A stretch of DNA of 64,000 nt, taken from contig CALFYL010000302.1 in NCBI GenBank assembly GCA_937952135.1, positions 6,170 through 70,169 of the forward strand, given 5' to 3'. Positions 41,528-50,485 of the stretch are shown in pieces. Below the pieces are notes generated by a model. That model had not been told where the DNA came from and made no database searches. It saw only the letters and a list, made by a program, of their open reading frames with translations. A program made the translations under genes and the position numbers. Source of the DNA: an uncultured Planctomycetia bacterium (GTDB lineage Bacteria; Planctomycetota; UBA1135; GCA-002686595). Numbering within the stretch: position 1 is the first letter of the stretch; each line of letters starts with the position of its first letter.

Positions 41528-41563
41528 GCGGGCAGGCTGGGGAGGGAATCCCAGCCTGCCCGC
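41528..41563 (-). terminator. Perfect 14-bp hairpin downstream of the large secreted protein gene
   Basis: GCGGGCAGGCTGGG (41528-41541) and CCCAGCCTGCCCGC (41550-41563) match perfectly around an 8-base loop, 40 bases after the stop codon at 41603. The minus-strand flank is only moderately T-rich (TCCCTTT), so Rho-independent termination is likely but not classical. Confidence 0.68.
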
Positions 41564-41602
41564 GCGCGCGTTAGCGCCGGAGTGCGCCCACGCGGACCCG
41601 AA

Positions 41603-44020
41603 TCACGGCGCCCAGATCACCTTCAACGCGTTGGTGAGGTTGAAGGTCGCCGCGCTGCAGTAATTCGCCGAGTCGCGGTACCACGCCTGGTAGTAGCGCG
41701 TGTCGCCGGCCCCGAGCGTTTGCAGGAAGTCCGAGATCGGAATCTCGCCGGACTGCGGATAGGCCGAGCCTCCGCCGGAGATCGCCTTGAGCGGCAAGCG
41801 CAGCGTGAGGCCGGAGACACAGCGCAATCCGTCGCCGAAGGGAACCGCCGACGAGGCGCTGGTGCCTTGGAAGAACAGACACGAGCCGTTCAGCGGCAGA
41901 CCGAGCGCGTTGAGGCGGAAGGTGTCCGCGCTGACGCTCGCGTTCCCCGACCCGGCGAGCAGGCCGCCGTTCGCGTTCGCCGAGTTGCGGCAGCCGCGCC
42001 CCGCGGCGCCGGTGTTGTTGCACGGACACGCCGGGCCCGTGCCGTCGCCGGCGCAGAAGCTCTCGACGAGCCCGCCTCCGCAGCCGTTCCAGAGCCCGCC
42101 CTGCACGTCGTAGCCGTTGTTGATCGAGAGGTACACCCACGTCCCGAAGTAGCGCTTGGTCGCGCCGCCCGAGGCCGCCATCGACGCGAGCGCGATCTCG
42201 CCCTCGACCGTCGGCGAACCGGCGAAGTTCAGGCGCAGCTCGCACGGATACAGAGCGTTGTTCGAGAGGAAGTAGCTGCTCATCCACACGTCCGGAACCG
42301 TGTTCGAGCCGCCCGGTGCGTCGCGCTCGTCGAAGCCGACGAGGAACTGCTGGCCGTCGGACTCCGCCGCGGGGTTGTTCTGGTTGCGGTACCACACCGA
42401 CTGCGGGAACTGCCCCACGAGGTTGAGCTGCGTGACGAGCGAGTTCTTGCGCAGCACGCGGGCGAGGATGTCGGTGTCCGTGCCGTAGTTGCGCTCGTAG
42501 ACCACCATGTACGGCCGTTGGGCCGACGGGAACTCCGGGTCGAGCATCGTCGAGACCGTCGGATTCGACTCGTCCCAGGTCGACGCCTCCATGGCGAACA
42601 TCGGCGTCTGGATCGAGCCGCCCCACGAGACTTGCGCGCCGTAGATGTCGCGGTCCGTGCTCGAGTAGCGGTGCTGCCACACCACCGACCAAGCCGCGGT
42701 TCCGTCGCCGTTGTCGACGCCGAGGCCGTTCGAGATGCGCGGGAGCTCGTGCCAGCCGCCGCCGTTCTCGAGCGCCACGAATCCGCCCTGGGCCACGCCG
42801 GTCTGGCTGACCATGCCGAACTCGATGTCGACGTTGGTCGCGCTGACGGACCGCTGCCACACGACGCAGAAGAAGCTCGAGCCCAGGTATGGATCGCCGC
42901 CGACGTCGGGGAAGTTTCGGTACGCGCCGTCCGCCGGGCTGATCTGGAACTGCAGGCCCGTCACGAGGTTCACCGGGTCGAGCGTGCGCCCGCGAATGTC
43001 CGCGACACCGCCCGAGGGCACGACGGCGGCGACGACGAGGAACAGGTTGCTCGCGCCGTTGTTCGCGACCGCCGGAGTGGTCCACAGGAGCGACGTGAAG
43101 TCGATCGTGTAGGTCGATTCCGCGAACCCCGCGCCGGTCACGAGCCGCGCGTAGACGTCGTAGTCGGTCGCGGACCAAACGTCGGCCCAGCTCACGCACC
43201 AGCGATCGGACGAGACGTCGTACGAGACGTCGCACAGGAACTCGTCGCGCGCCGTGCCTCCCACGGTGAAGAAGGTCACGAAGGGGTCGATCACGAGCGG
43301 CAGCACGGCGTTCGCGACGAAATCCGCGGGCACGCGCAGCTCGATCGCGCCGTCGACGAGCACGCTGTCGAGCTCGACGCGCGCGCCGCTCGCGTCGAGC
43401 GCGAAGGCCTGGCCGTAGTCGATGCGGCCGAGATCGTTCTCGAAGCGCAGGGTCGCGCCGAGATCCGATGCGGCGAGCTCCGTGCGCGCGTCCATGCGCA
43501 GCACGAGCTCACCGGCGCCCGGAAACGTCGCGAACACGAAGCGTTGCTCGAGCTTGTCGAGCTCGACGGCGTACTCCTCGGTGAACGCGCCGCGCTCGAG
43601 CCGCACGAGGTCGTTCTTGCGCGAGACCGTGCTCACGTCGACATCGAGCGGTTCGCCGGCGAGCGTGGCCGAGCGCACCGCGAGGTCGAGCGGAAAGTTC
43701 CGCGGCGCCTGCGAGCCGAAGTTCGGGATCACCGTCGCTCCGGCGGCGCTGAAACTCGCCTTGTAGCTGGCGCCGCGCACCCACAGCGCGCCGTCGCCGG
43801 GTTCGTCGAACAGCACGCGCTCGAACGGCGCGCCGGCGATCTGCTGCGGGGAGAAATCGGGCGTCGTCGCCGGGTCTGCGGGCGGCGCGGCGTGGCGCTC
43901 GGCGTCCGGAAAGGGCGCGCGCTGGAGCTGGGCGCTCGCGGGGGCGGAGAGGAGTGCGAGCGGGCACGTCGCGACGACGAGCGCGCACGCGGACTTCGAA
44001 AGCGAGAGGATCGGGATCAT
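41603..44020 (-). CDS. Large secreted beta-rich protein with divergent copy of the shared module
   Basis: 805 aa. Signal peptide (LVVATCPLALLSAPASAQ). Residues 35-250 resemble a domain found at the front of many surface proteins (ALWVRGASYKASFSAAGATV; LPLVIDPFVTFFTVGG). Residues 250-660 contain loosely repeated units such as SVVWQHRYSSTDRDIYGAQV and MVVYERNYGTDTDILARVL, which look like blades of a propeller or an Asp-rich repeat array. A Cys-rich link (CPCNNTGAAGRGC) leads into the last 140 residues, a divergent version of the shared module (GSCLFFQG, PFGDGLRCVSGL, YYQAWYRDS, NLTNALKVIWAP). The start at ATG 44018-44020 matches the signal peptide. The ligand or substrate is unknown. Confidence 0.84.
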   Translation of the reverse strand: MIPILSLSKSACALVVATCPLALLSAPASAQLQRAPFPDAERHAAPPADPATTPDFSPQQIAGAPFERVLFDEPGDGALWVRGASYKASFSAAGATVIPNFGSQAPRNFPLDLAVRSATLAGEPLDVDVSTVSRKNDLVRLERGAFTEEYAVELDKLEQRFVFATFPGAGELVLRMDARTELAASDLGATLRFENDLGRIDYGQAFALDASGARVELDSVLVDGAIELRVPADFVANAVLPLVIDPFVTFFTVGGTARDEFLCDVSYDVSSDRWCVSWADVWSATDYDVYARLVTGAGFAESTYTIDFTSLLWTTPAVANNGASNLFLVVAAVVPSGGVADIRGRTLDPVNLVTGLQFQISPADGAYRNFPDVGGDPYLGSSFFCVVWQRSVSATNVDIEFGMVSQTGVAQGGFVALENGGGWHELPRISNGLGVDNGDGTAAWSVVWQHRYSSTDRDIYGAQVSWGGSIQTPMFAMEASTWDESNPTVSTMLDPEFPSAQRPYMVVYERNYGTDTDILARVLRKNSLVTQLNLVGQFPQSVWYRNQNNPAAESDGQQFLVGFDERDAPGGSNTVPDVWMSSYFLSNNALYPCELRLNFAGSPTVEGEIALASMAASGGATKRYFGTWVYLSINNGYDVQGGLWNGCGGGLVESFCAGDGTGPACPCNNTGAAGRGCRNSANANGGLLAGSGNASVSADTFRLNALGLPLNGSCLFFQGTSASSAVPFGDGLRCVSGLTLRLPLKAISGGGSAYPQSGEIPISDFLQTLGAGDTRYYQAWYRDSANYCSAATFNLTNALKVIWAP

Positions 44021-44180
44021 GGTCGGAGGAGTTCCTTGAAATCGGGCGCGAGGAGATGCGCCCACGGAAGCCCTCCAGGAGTCGGACCGCGCTTCGCGCC
44101 TGAAAAAGCCGAGAACCTCGCTACCGCGGGCAGGCGCTTCGCTCTGTGATCGAGAGGGGCGCCTTGGCACGGGGGCTTGC

Positions 44181-44894
44181 GTGGCGAGCGAGATCCAAAG
44201 AACAATCCAGCGCGTGAGCGGGCGAGAAACGAGCTGGACCTTGATCGACTCCGCGCGGGGCGGCGATCGCCCGGCCCGCGAGCGCTTCGCGCGCGAGTAC
44301 GAACCCGTCGTGCGCGCGTACTTCCGTGCGCGCTGGCCCCGCGGCCGCCTCGCGAGCGAAGTCGACGACGCCGTGCAGGAAGTGTGGATCGACTGCTTGC
44401 GCGACCGCGGCGCCCTCGAGCGCGCCGATCCCGAGCGCCCGTTCCGTCCGTTCCTCGCGGGGGTGGCGCGCACGGTCGCGCTGCGCTTCGAGCAGCGCCG
44501 CGGCCGCGACGAGGCGACGCCGGTCGAAGACGAGAACCGCGAGGCCCGCGAGACGCGGCTCAGCGTGGCCTTCGACCGCGCCTTCGCGCAGCAGGTGATG
44601 CGCGAGGCGAGCGAACTCCAACGCACGCAGGCGGCGGCGGCCGGCGGCGTGAAGCTGCGGCGCGTCGAGTTGCTCGAGCTGCGCTTCCAGCACGGATTGA
44701 CGATCCCGCAGATCGCGGAGCGGTGGGGCGAGGACGCGGCGCGGCTCCACCACCTCTACGCCGATGCGCGCGACGACTTCCGCGACGCTTTGCGCGAAGT
44801 CGTCCGGCGCCGCAACGGCGGAGGCGGCGGCGAGGCGGCGCTCGAGCGCGAGTGCGACTGGATGCTCGAGGTCCTGCGCACGTCGAAGGGCTGA
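44181..44894 (+). CDS. RNA polymerase sigma factor, sigma-70 family
   Basis: 237 aa. Region 2 at about 20-100 (YEPVVRAYFRARWPRGRLAS with EVDDAVQEVWIDCLRD, then PFLAGVARTVALRFEQRRGR) and region 4 at about 160-215 (LLELRFQHGLTIPQIAERWG, then LHHLYADARDDFRDALREV). The start is a GTG at 44181. The DDAVQEVW and RPFLAGVAR segments place it among ECF-like factors associated in Planctomycetota with Ser/Thr kinases. The gene is convergent with the kinase gene at 44923-48042, only 28 bases apart, so the two form a pair although not an operon. Promoter target unknown. Confidence 0.88.
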   Translation: MASEIQRTIQRVSGRETSWTLIDSARGGDRPARERFAREYEPVVRAYFRARWPRGRLASEVDDAVQEVWIDCLRDRGALERADPERPFRPFLAGVARTVALRFEQRRGRDEATPVEDENREARETRLSVAFDRAFAQQVMREASELQRTQAAAAGGVKLRRVELLELRFQHGLTIPQIAERWGEDAARLHHLYADARDDFRDALREVVRRRNGGGGGEAALERECDWMLEVLRTSKG

Positions 44895-44922
44895 GTCCTT
44901 CGTTCGACCCTCGAGAAGCGGT

Positions 44923-47900
44923 TCAACGCTCGAGCAGGGCGCGCGCCTCGTCGATCCACGGCCGGAGCGGCGGGTTGTGAGCGTGCAAGGACTCGAGCGC
45001 CGGCTCGGCGCGGAGCAGGGCTTCGTGCGCGGCCGCAACGTCTCCGCTTCGCGCGTAACACAGGCCCGAGAGGAACTCGCGCAAGGGTTTCTCGCCGCTC
45101 AACTCCACGGCGCGCTCGAGCGCGCCTCGGGCGCCGCTGAGATCGCCGGTCGCGATCAGTGCGATGGCGAACATCTCGTGGCCGAGGTCGAAGGTCGGAT
45201 AGACCTCGGTCAGGCGCCTCGCCGGCGCGAGCGCGCGCGCGAGCCCGCCGGGCTGGATGTCCGCTTGAAAGACGAGCAGCGACGCGAGCACTCCGAGCAA
45301 CCGGCGGTCGTCCGGCACGAGCCGCAGGCCGGCTTCGAGCACGTCGACGGACTCGTACGGGCGTCCCGCGGCCTGGTACACGAGTCCGAGGTAGAGGTGA
45401 GCCTCCACGTGCTCGGGAGCGAGCTCGAGGGTGCGCTTGTACTCCGCGATCGCTTCGTCGTTCCGGCCGAGTTGCGCGAGGCTGTAGCCGCGCCAGAAAT
45501 GCCCCTTGGCCATCTTCGGATCCAGCTCGAGCGCCCGATCGAGCGACAGCAACGCGTCGTCGTAGCGCCCCGAGCGCGCCAAGGCGACGCCGAGGTTCGC
45601 GTGGCCGTCGGCGAATCCGGGCGCGAGCTCCACCGCGCGCTCGAGCTGCTCGCGCTCTTCGGCGCTGCGCCCTAGCGCACCGAGCGCCAGACCGTAGTCG
45701 ACACGCGTCGGCGCCGAGTCCGGGTCGAGCGCGAGCGCGTGCTCGAACACCGCGGTCGCTTCCTCGAAGCGCGTCAGGCGGTTGAGCGCGTTGCCGACGT
45801 GCTGCTGCAAGTGCGCGTCGTCCGGCGCCAACTCGCCGGAGCGACGGAACATCGCCAGCGCCTCCTCGGTCCGGCCGAGTTCGATCAGCGTCTGCGCGAA
45901 ATCGTGCCACACGGCGACGCGGTCGGGCCGCAGCGCAAGCGCCGCCTGGTAGTGCCCGAGGGCTTCGGAGCTGCGCGATGGGCGCACGACGCGCAGCGCG
46001 CGCGCGAGCTCCATGGCGAGCTTGTAGTCCTGCGGGAACTCGCGGCGCGCCGCGGCGAGCAGCGGCAGCGCGAGCTCGAAGTCGGCGGCCTGCACGAGCG
46101 CGTGACCGAGCAGCCACGCCGTGGGCGCCGAGGACTCGCGCACAGCGAACTGCGCGGCGATCTCGCGCAGCGCCTCGCTGTCGCCGGCCGTGAGCGCATC
46201 GCGAAGACGCTGGCGAAGCGGGTCGGGATCGAGCGTCCGCGCGAGTTCGGACAGACGCGCGGCCCCTTCGGGTCGTTCCGCACGGCGCCGCACGCTCGCC
46301 CATTCGTCGAGCGCAGCGGCGAGCTCGATTCCCACGCCGCGCGCGCCGAGCTCCGCCGTCGACGCCGCGACATCGCGGCCATCCACGTTCAGTCCATGCG
46401 CCGCGAACGCTTCGGCGTAGGCGCTGTCGAGCCGCGCCCAGTCGGTCGGATAGACCTCGTCTCCCTCGGGCTGGCGCACCTCTTCGAGCGCGGCGAACAG
46501 CTCGCGGTTCGAGCGCGCGCGCTCCTCGCGCTCGCGTTCGACGCGCGCATCGGCCTGCACTTGCGCGAGCACCGACTCGACCTGCGCCGACAGCGCCGCG
46601 AGCTCGACCTGGCCGTCCACGCGCGCGCGAGCGCGCTGCGCAGCCGCTCCGGCCCGGCTCCAGTCGCCTTCGGCGCGCGCGATGCCGACCTCGGACAAGT
46701 CGGCGCTCACGCTGCGCTCGAGCTCCTGGAGCTTGCGGCTGCGCGTCTCGCGCCATCCGATCCACAGGGCCGCCGCCGCGAGCGCCACGACGACGCCGAA
46801 GGCGCTGAGCTGCGCCGTCGAACGCGCACGCACCCGCGCCTCCGCCGCGCGCAACTCCGCCGCGCGCGCGCGCTCGGCCAGCGAGGCCAGGTGCTCCTGC
46901 ACACGTTCGTTCACCTCCTCCGCGCTGCGCGGGCGCTGCGCGGGATCCGGCGCGAGGCACGCGCGGCAAAGTTCGAGCAGCTCCGCGTCCGCGTCGCACT
47001 TCGCCAGACGCTCGCGCGCGTCGTCGAGCTCGGCGTTCGAGGCCTGCACCAGCGTGCGCTGCGCATCGCCTCGCCGCGCCGGCTCGTCGCGGTGCAGCAG
47101 CTCTCCGCGGTACGGCGGATCGCCGGTCAGGATCTCGCACAGGGTCGCGCCGAGCGCGAACACATCGGTCCGTTCGTCGACGCGCCCGACCTCGCCGCGC
47201 GCCTGCTCCGGCGCCATGTACGCCGGCGTGCCCATCACCGCGCCCGCGATCGAATCGCCAAGCGAACTCACCGCGGAGCTCGGGTCGCGCACGCTGCGCA
47301 CCGTCTGGACGACGGACGATTCCGGTCGGTCCGCGCGCAACCGCGCCTCGCGCTCCTCGCCGCCCTCGCTGAGCACCTTCGCGAGCCCCCAGTCGATTAC
47401 CTGCACCTCGCCGAAGGCGCCGATGAGCACGTTCGCGGGCTTCAGGTCGCGGTGCACGACGCCGCGCGAGTGCGCGTAGGCCAGCGTCTGGCACACGCTC
47501 GCGAAAACGTCGAGCAGCTTGCGCCGATCCGCCGGATCGCGGTCGGCGATCACGGCCGCGAGCGTGCGGCCCTTGACCAGCTTCATCGCGAAGTACGGCC
47601 GCTGATCCGCCATCACGCCGAGCTCGTAAACCGGCACGATGCCCGGGTGCTGCAACTGCCCGCCGATCTGCGCCTCCTCGACGAAGCGCCGCACGATCTC
47701 CGGGCGCGCCGCGAGGTCTTCGCGCAGCACCTTGAGCGCCACGTCGCGCCCCAGGTCGAGGTCGCGACCCTTCAGCAGCACGCCCATGCCGCCGCGCGCG
47801 ATCTCGCCCTGCAACTGGTAGCTCGCGCGCCCCGCGACGGTCGGCCCGCAGGCATCGGGATCGCCGCCCGACAGCTCGCTCCCGGGAGTGGGCGCGTCGC

Positions 47901-48042
47901 GCCCGCGATCCCTCAGGTCCACGCGCGGCAACGAGGTCCGCGCGGCGCGCTCGAGGGCGTGGAGCACCGTCGCGCGCTGCGCTCCGAATCCGGCCGCCAG
48001 CCCCGCGTCCAAGGGATCGTCGCCTGCGGAGAACTCGCTCAT
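44923..48042 (-). CDS. Membrane Ser/Thr protein kinase with C-terminal TPR repeats
   Basis: 1039 aa. Hanks-type kinase domain: Gly-loop [12 protein letters not shown] (about 81-92), ATP Lys K104, catalytic loop H197-R-D199 ([13 protein letters not shown]), and DWG (217-219) in place of DFG, a frequent bacterial variant. Activation-segment motifs are [13 protein letters not shown] and [14 protein letters not shown]. One transmembrane helix lies at 411-431. The extracytoplasmic part has coiled segments, then about ten TPR units (660-1000), for example [20 protein letters not shown] and [20 protein letters not shown]. The layout equals that of the kinase at 10316-13000, but the catalytic loop is the normal HRD. 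Likely partner: the convergent sigma gene (inference). Confidence 0.94.
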   Translation of the reverse strand: MSEFSAGDDPLDAGLAAGFGAQRATVLHALERAARTSLPRVDLRDRGRDAPTPGSELSGGDPDACGPTVAGRASYQLQGEIARGGMGVLLKGRDLDLGRDVALKVLREDLAARPEIVRRFVEEAQIGGQLQHPGIVPVYELGVMADQRPYFAMKLVKGRTLAAVIADRDPADRRKLLDVFASVCQTLAYAHSRGVVHRDLKPANVLIGAFGEVQVIDWGLAKVLSEGGEEREARLRADRPESSVVQTVRSVRDPSSAVSSLGDSIAGAVMGTPAYMAPEQARGEVGRVDERTDVFALGATLCEILTGDPPYRGELLHRDEPARRGDAQRTLVQASNAELDDARERLAKCDADAELLELCRACLAPDPAQRPRSAEEVNERVQEHLASLAERARAAELRAAEARVRARSTAQLSAFGVVVALAAAALWIGWRETRSRKLQELERSVSADLSEVGIARAEGDWSRAGAAAQRARARVDGQVELAALSAQVESVLAQVQADARVEREREERARSNRELFAALEEVRQPEGDEVYPTDWARLDSAYAEAFAAHGLNVDGRDVAASTAELGARGVGIELAAALDEWASVRRRAERPEGAARLSELARTLDPDPLRQRLRDALTAGDSEALREIAAQFAVRESSAPTAWLLGHALVQAADFELALPLLAAARREFPQDYKLAMELARALRVVRPSRSSEALGHYQAALALRPDRVAVWHDFAQTLIELGRTEEALAMFRRSGELAPDDAHLQQHVGNALNRLTRFEEATAVFEHALALDPDSAPTRVDYGLALGALGRSAEEREQLERAVELAPGFADGHANLGVALARSGRYDDALLSLDRALELDPKMAKGHFWRGYSLAQLGRNDEAIAEYKRTLELAPEHVEAHLYLGLVYQAAGRPYESVDVLEAGLRLVPDDRRLLGVLASLLVFQADIQPGGLARALAPARRLTEVYPTFDLGHEMFAIALIATGDLSGARGALERAVELSGEKPLREFLSGLCYARSGDVAAAHEALLRAEPALESLHAHNPPLRPWIDEARALLER

Positions 48043-48161
48043 GGCCTCATCTTGTCATCCGCGGCCGCGCGCGGTCTTCGCGCCACAATTTCGCGAAACT
48101 TCCCGCCCGAGCGCGGCGCTCACGCTGCTCAAATGCCCGGCGCCCGCACTTCGACGCCGCC

Positions 48162-48779
48162 ATGGACCGCCGCCTGCTCAACAAGCTCAAGTTCCACCTC
48201 GCCAAGGTGCTCGAGCGCCCGAGCGACGAAGACTGGCAGCGCATCGTCGCAACCCTCGACGAACTAGGGACCCAGAGCCCCAACGCGCAGACGGTCGCGG
48301 TCCACAAGCGCCTCGCGAAGGACGAAAGCCTGTTGCGCGCCTGGACCCTTCCCGGCGATGTCCAGGTGCTGCTGCGCGAGCTCGAACAGGCGGCGAAACG
48401 CGAGCCCGAAGCCGCGGCGCCGACCCAGAGCCTCGAAGAGCGCGTCGCCGCCGCCTTGAACGGCCGCACGCTGCTGCTCATCGGCGGCGACCGGCGGCGC
48501 GACGCGGAAGCGCGGCTGAGCGCGGCCTTCCGAGCGCCGATCCTGTGGCCCGTGACGCGCGAGGACGCGCCCGATCTCTATTCGCTCGAGCCCTTGATCT
48601 CGCGCCCCGAGGTCGCGGTGGTCGTGCTCCTGATCCGCTTCATCCGCCACGCGCTCAACGACGTCGGCGATTTGTGCGAGCGCCACGACAAGCCGCTCGC
48701 GCGCGTGACCGCCGGCTACAACGCCGCGCAGATCGCGAGCGCCATCCACGAGCAGTGCGGCCGCCGGCTCGGGCTCTGA
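48162..48779 (+). CDS. DUF2325-like protein
   Basis: 205 aa. N-terminal helical region (1-90). The C-terminal 110 residues match the pattern of DUF2325: LLLIGGDRRRDAEARLSAAF, then an acidic loop, VAVVVLLIRFIRHALNDVGD and a final helix. The motif is a Rossmann-like strand and a His after the R-F-I-R-H turn. No function is established for the family; roles in nucleic-acid or sugar-phosphate binding have been suggested. The gene is divergent from the kinase gene at 48042 and convergent with the antiporter. ATG at 48162. Confidence 0.7.
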   Translation: MDRRLLNKLKFHLAKVLERPSDEDWQRIVATLDELGTQSPNAQTVAVHKRLAKDESLLRAWTLPGDVQVLLRELEQAAKREPEAAAPTQSLEERVAAALNGRTLLLIGGDRRRDAEARLSAAFRAPILWPVTREDAPDLYSLEPLISRPEVAVVVLLIRFIRHALNDVGDLCERHDKPLARVTAGYNAAQIASAIHEQCGRRLGL

Positions 48780-48797
48780 AGCGGACGGATCGTGTTC

Positions 48798-50246
48798 TCA
48801 GGGCGGCGTCTGCACCACCGCGTGCGCGCCGCCGCTCGGATCGGAGAACCCGCGCCGGCCGAGCAGCAGGTCCAGCAGAGGCGAGGTCATGAAGGTCGTC
48901 GCGAGCGCCATGAACACCATCATGGTGAACACCGTCGGAGTGATCACGCCGAGGTCGAGCCCGAGATTGAGCACGATGAGCTCCATCAGTCCGCGCGTGT
49001 TCATCAGGATCCCGAGCGCCGCGGAGTGGCGCCAGCCCATGCCCGCGAAGCGCGCCGCGACGAAGGAGCCTCCGAACTTGCCGATCGTCGCCACCGCGAG
49101 GATCGCGAGGCAGTACATCCAGTCGCGCGTCTCTCCGAGCAGATCGATGCTCGTGCGCATGCCGGTGAAGGCGAAGAAGCTCGGCAGGAACAGCACGAGC
49201 ACGACGTCTTCGAGCTTCGCACGGATCTGATCGGGCAAGCGGCCGTCGTGCGGCAGGATCGCGCCGAGCAGGAAGGCGCCGAACAGGGCGTGGATGCCGA
49301 TCGCTTCGGTGGCGACGGCGGAGACCAGCAGGCTCACGAACACGATGGCGAGCGCCGTGTGCGAAAGCGGGCCCTCGCGCTCCTGCTCGCGCGCCACGAA
49401 CCAGCGCAGGAGCAGCGGACGCACGACGAACAACATCGCGAGCACGTACAGCACGACGTACAGCACGGTCCACGCGGCGCCGGTGATCTGCGCGGTCGCG
49501 ATGCCCGCGACGATGGCGAGCAGGGTCCAGGCGCTCACGTCGTCGACAGCGGCGCAGGCGAGCGCGGTCACACCCAGGCGCGTGCGCTGCGCGCGGCGGT
49601 CGCGCAGGATGCGCGCGAGCACCGGGAAGGCGGTGACGGACAGCGAAACACCGAGAAACAGCGAGAACGACGTGAAGCTGACCGCGGCGGTCGAATAGAG
49701 CGGATACAGCCACAGCGCGAGCGCGGCGCCGAGCAGGAAGGGCGCGAAGATGCTCGCGTGCGAGACGGCGATCGTCGAGTGCGCGCTGCCGCGCAGCATG
49801 CGCGGGTCGAGCTCGAGCCCGACGAGGAACATGAACAGCACGACGCCGACTTTGCTGAGGACGCCGAGAAACGGCGCGACGTTCGAGGGCAACAGGAATT
49901 CGTAGGCGTCGGGCGAGAGCCAGCCGAGCACCGAAGGTCCGAGCATCAAGCCGGCCAGGATCTCGCCGATCACCGGCGGCTGGCGCAGGAAGCGGTGCAC
50001 GAGGCCGCCGACGACGCGCGCGAGCGCCGTGATCGCCGCGAGCGCGAGCAGCACGTGCGCGAGCTCGCCCGAGGAAGTGCCGTAGACCGTGGATTCGGAC
50101 TCGACGAGCAGCGGCGCGCTCAACTGCTCTCCGAGGCTGCGGATCCACATGTAGACCGCGGCCGCGGTCGCCGTCATCGCGAGATAGACGGCCAACGTGC
50201 GCCGTCGGCGCGTGAACGGCACGAGAGATTCGGCTTCCGGCGGCAT
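48798..50246 (-). CDS. CPA2-family cation/proton antiporter (KefB/KefC type)
   Basis: 482 aa, about 12 hydrophobic helices, no C-terminal TrkA-N domain. Family signatures: PPVIGEILAGLMLGPSVLGW near residue 80, VGLELDPRMLRGSAHSTIAV and VSLSVTAFPVLARILRDRR. The ion-site region VTALACAAVDDVSAWTLLAI holds the conserved DD pair, and GAFLLGAILPHDGRL and ALGILMNTRGLMELIVLNLG follow. These proteins exchange K+ or Na+ for H+ across the inner membrane. The start at ATG 50244-50246 is the first that precedes the first helix. It is divergent from the ClC gene, so two ion transporters share a promoter region. Confidence 0.93.
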   Translation of the reverse strand: MPPEAESLVPFTRRRRTLAVYLAMTATAAAVYMWIRSLGEQLSAPLLVESESTVYGTSSGELAHVLLALAAITALARVVGGLVHRFLRQPPVIGEILAGLMLGPSVLGWLSPDAYEFLLPSNVAPFLGVLSKVGVVLFMFLVGLELDPRMLRGSAHSTIAVSHASIFAPFLLGAALALWLYPLYSTAAVSFTSFSLFLGVSLSVTAFPVLARILRDRRAQRTRLGVTALACAAVDDVSAWTLLAIVAGIATAQITGAAWTVLYVVLYVLAMLFVVRPLLLRWFVAREQEREGPLSHTALAIVFVSLLVSAVATEAIGIHALFGAFLLGAILPHDGRLPDQIRAKLEDVVLVLFLPSFFAFTGMRTSIDLLGETRDWMYCLAILAVATIGKFGGSFVAARFAGMGWRHSAALGILMNTRGLMELIVLNLGLDLGVITPTVFTMMVFMALATTFMTSPLLDLLLGRRGFSDPSGGAHAVVQTPP

Positions 50247-50485
50247 CGAGTACGGGGGCGCGCCCGCGCCAGCAGCGCGACGTCGGCCGGAGCAGTCTAT
50301 CCCGCGGGTCGCGCGCATCTCGCGCTTCGACGCCGCCTGCCGCGCACAGCCCTCGCGCGCGCCGATCGGCTCCGCGCGCTGGCCCGCCAGTATCCCGAGA
50401 CGCTGTCTCGGGGCAGGGTCCCAAGGTTCGCGGCGCCGAGGCTTCGTTCGGTCGCACGGGCGCCTAGACTGCAAGGTCTCGAACG

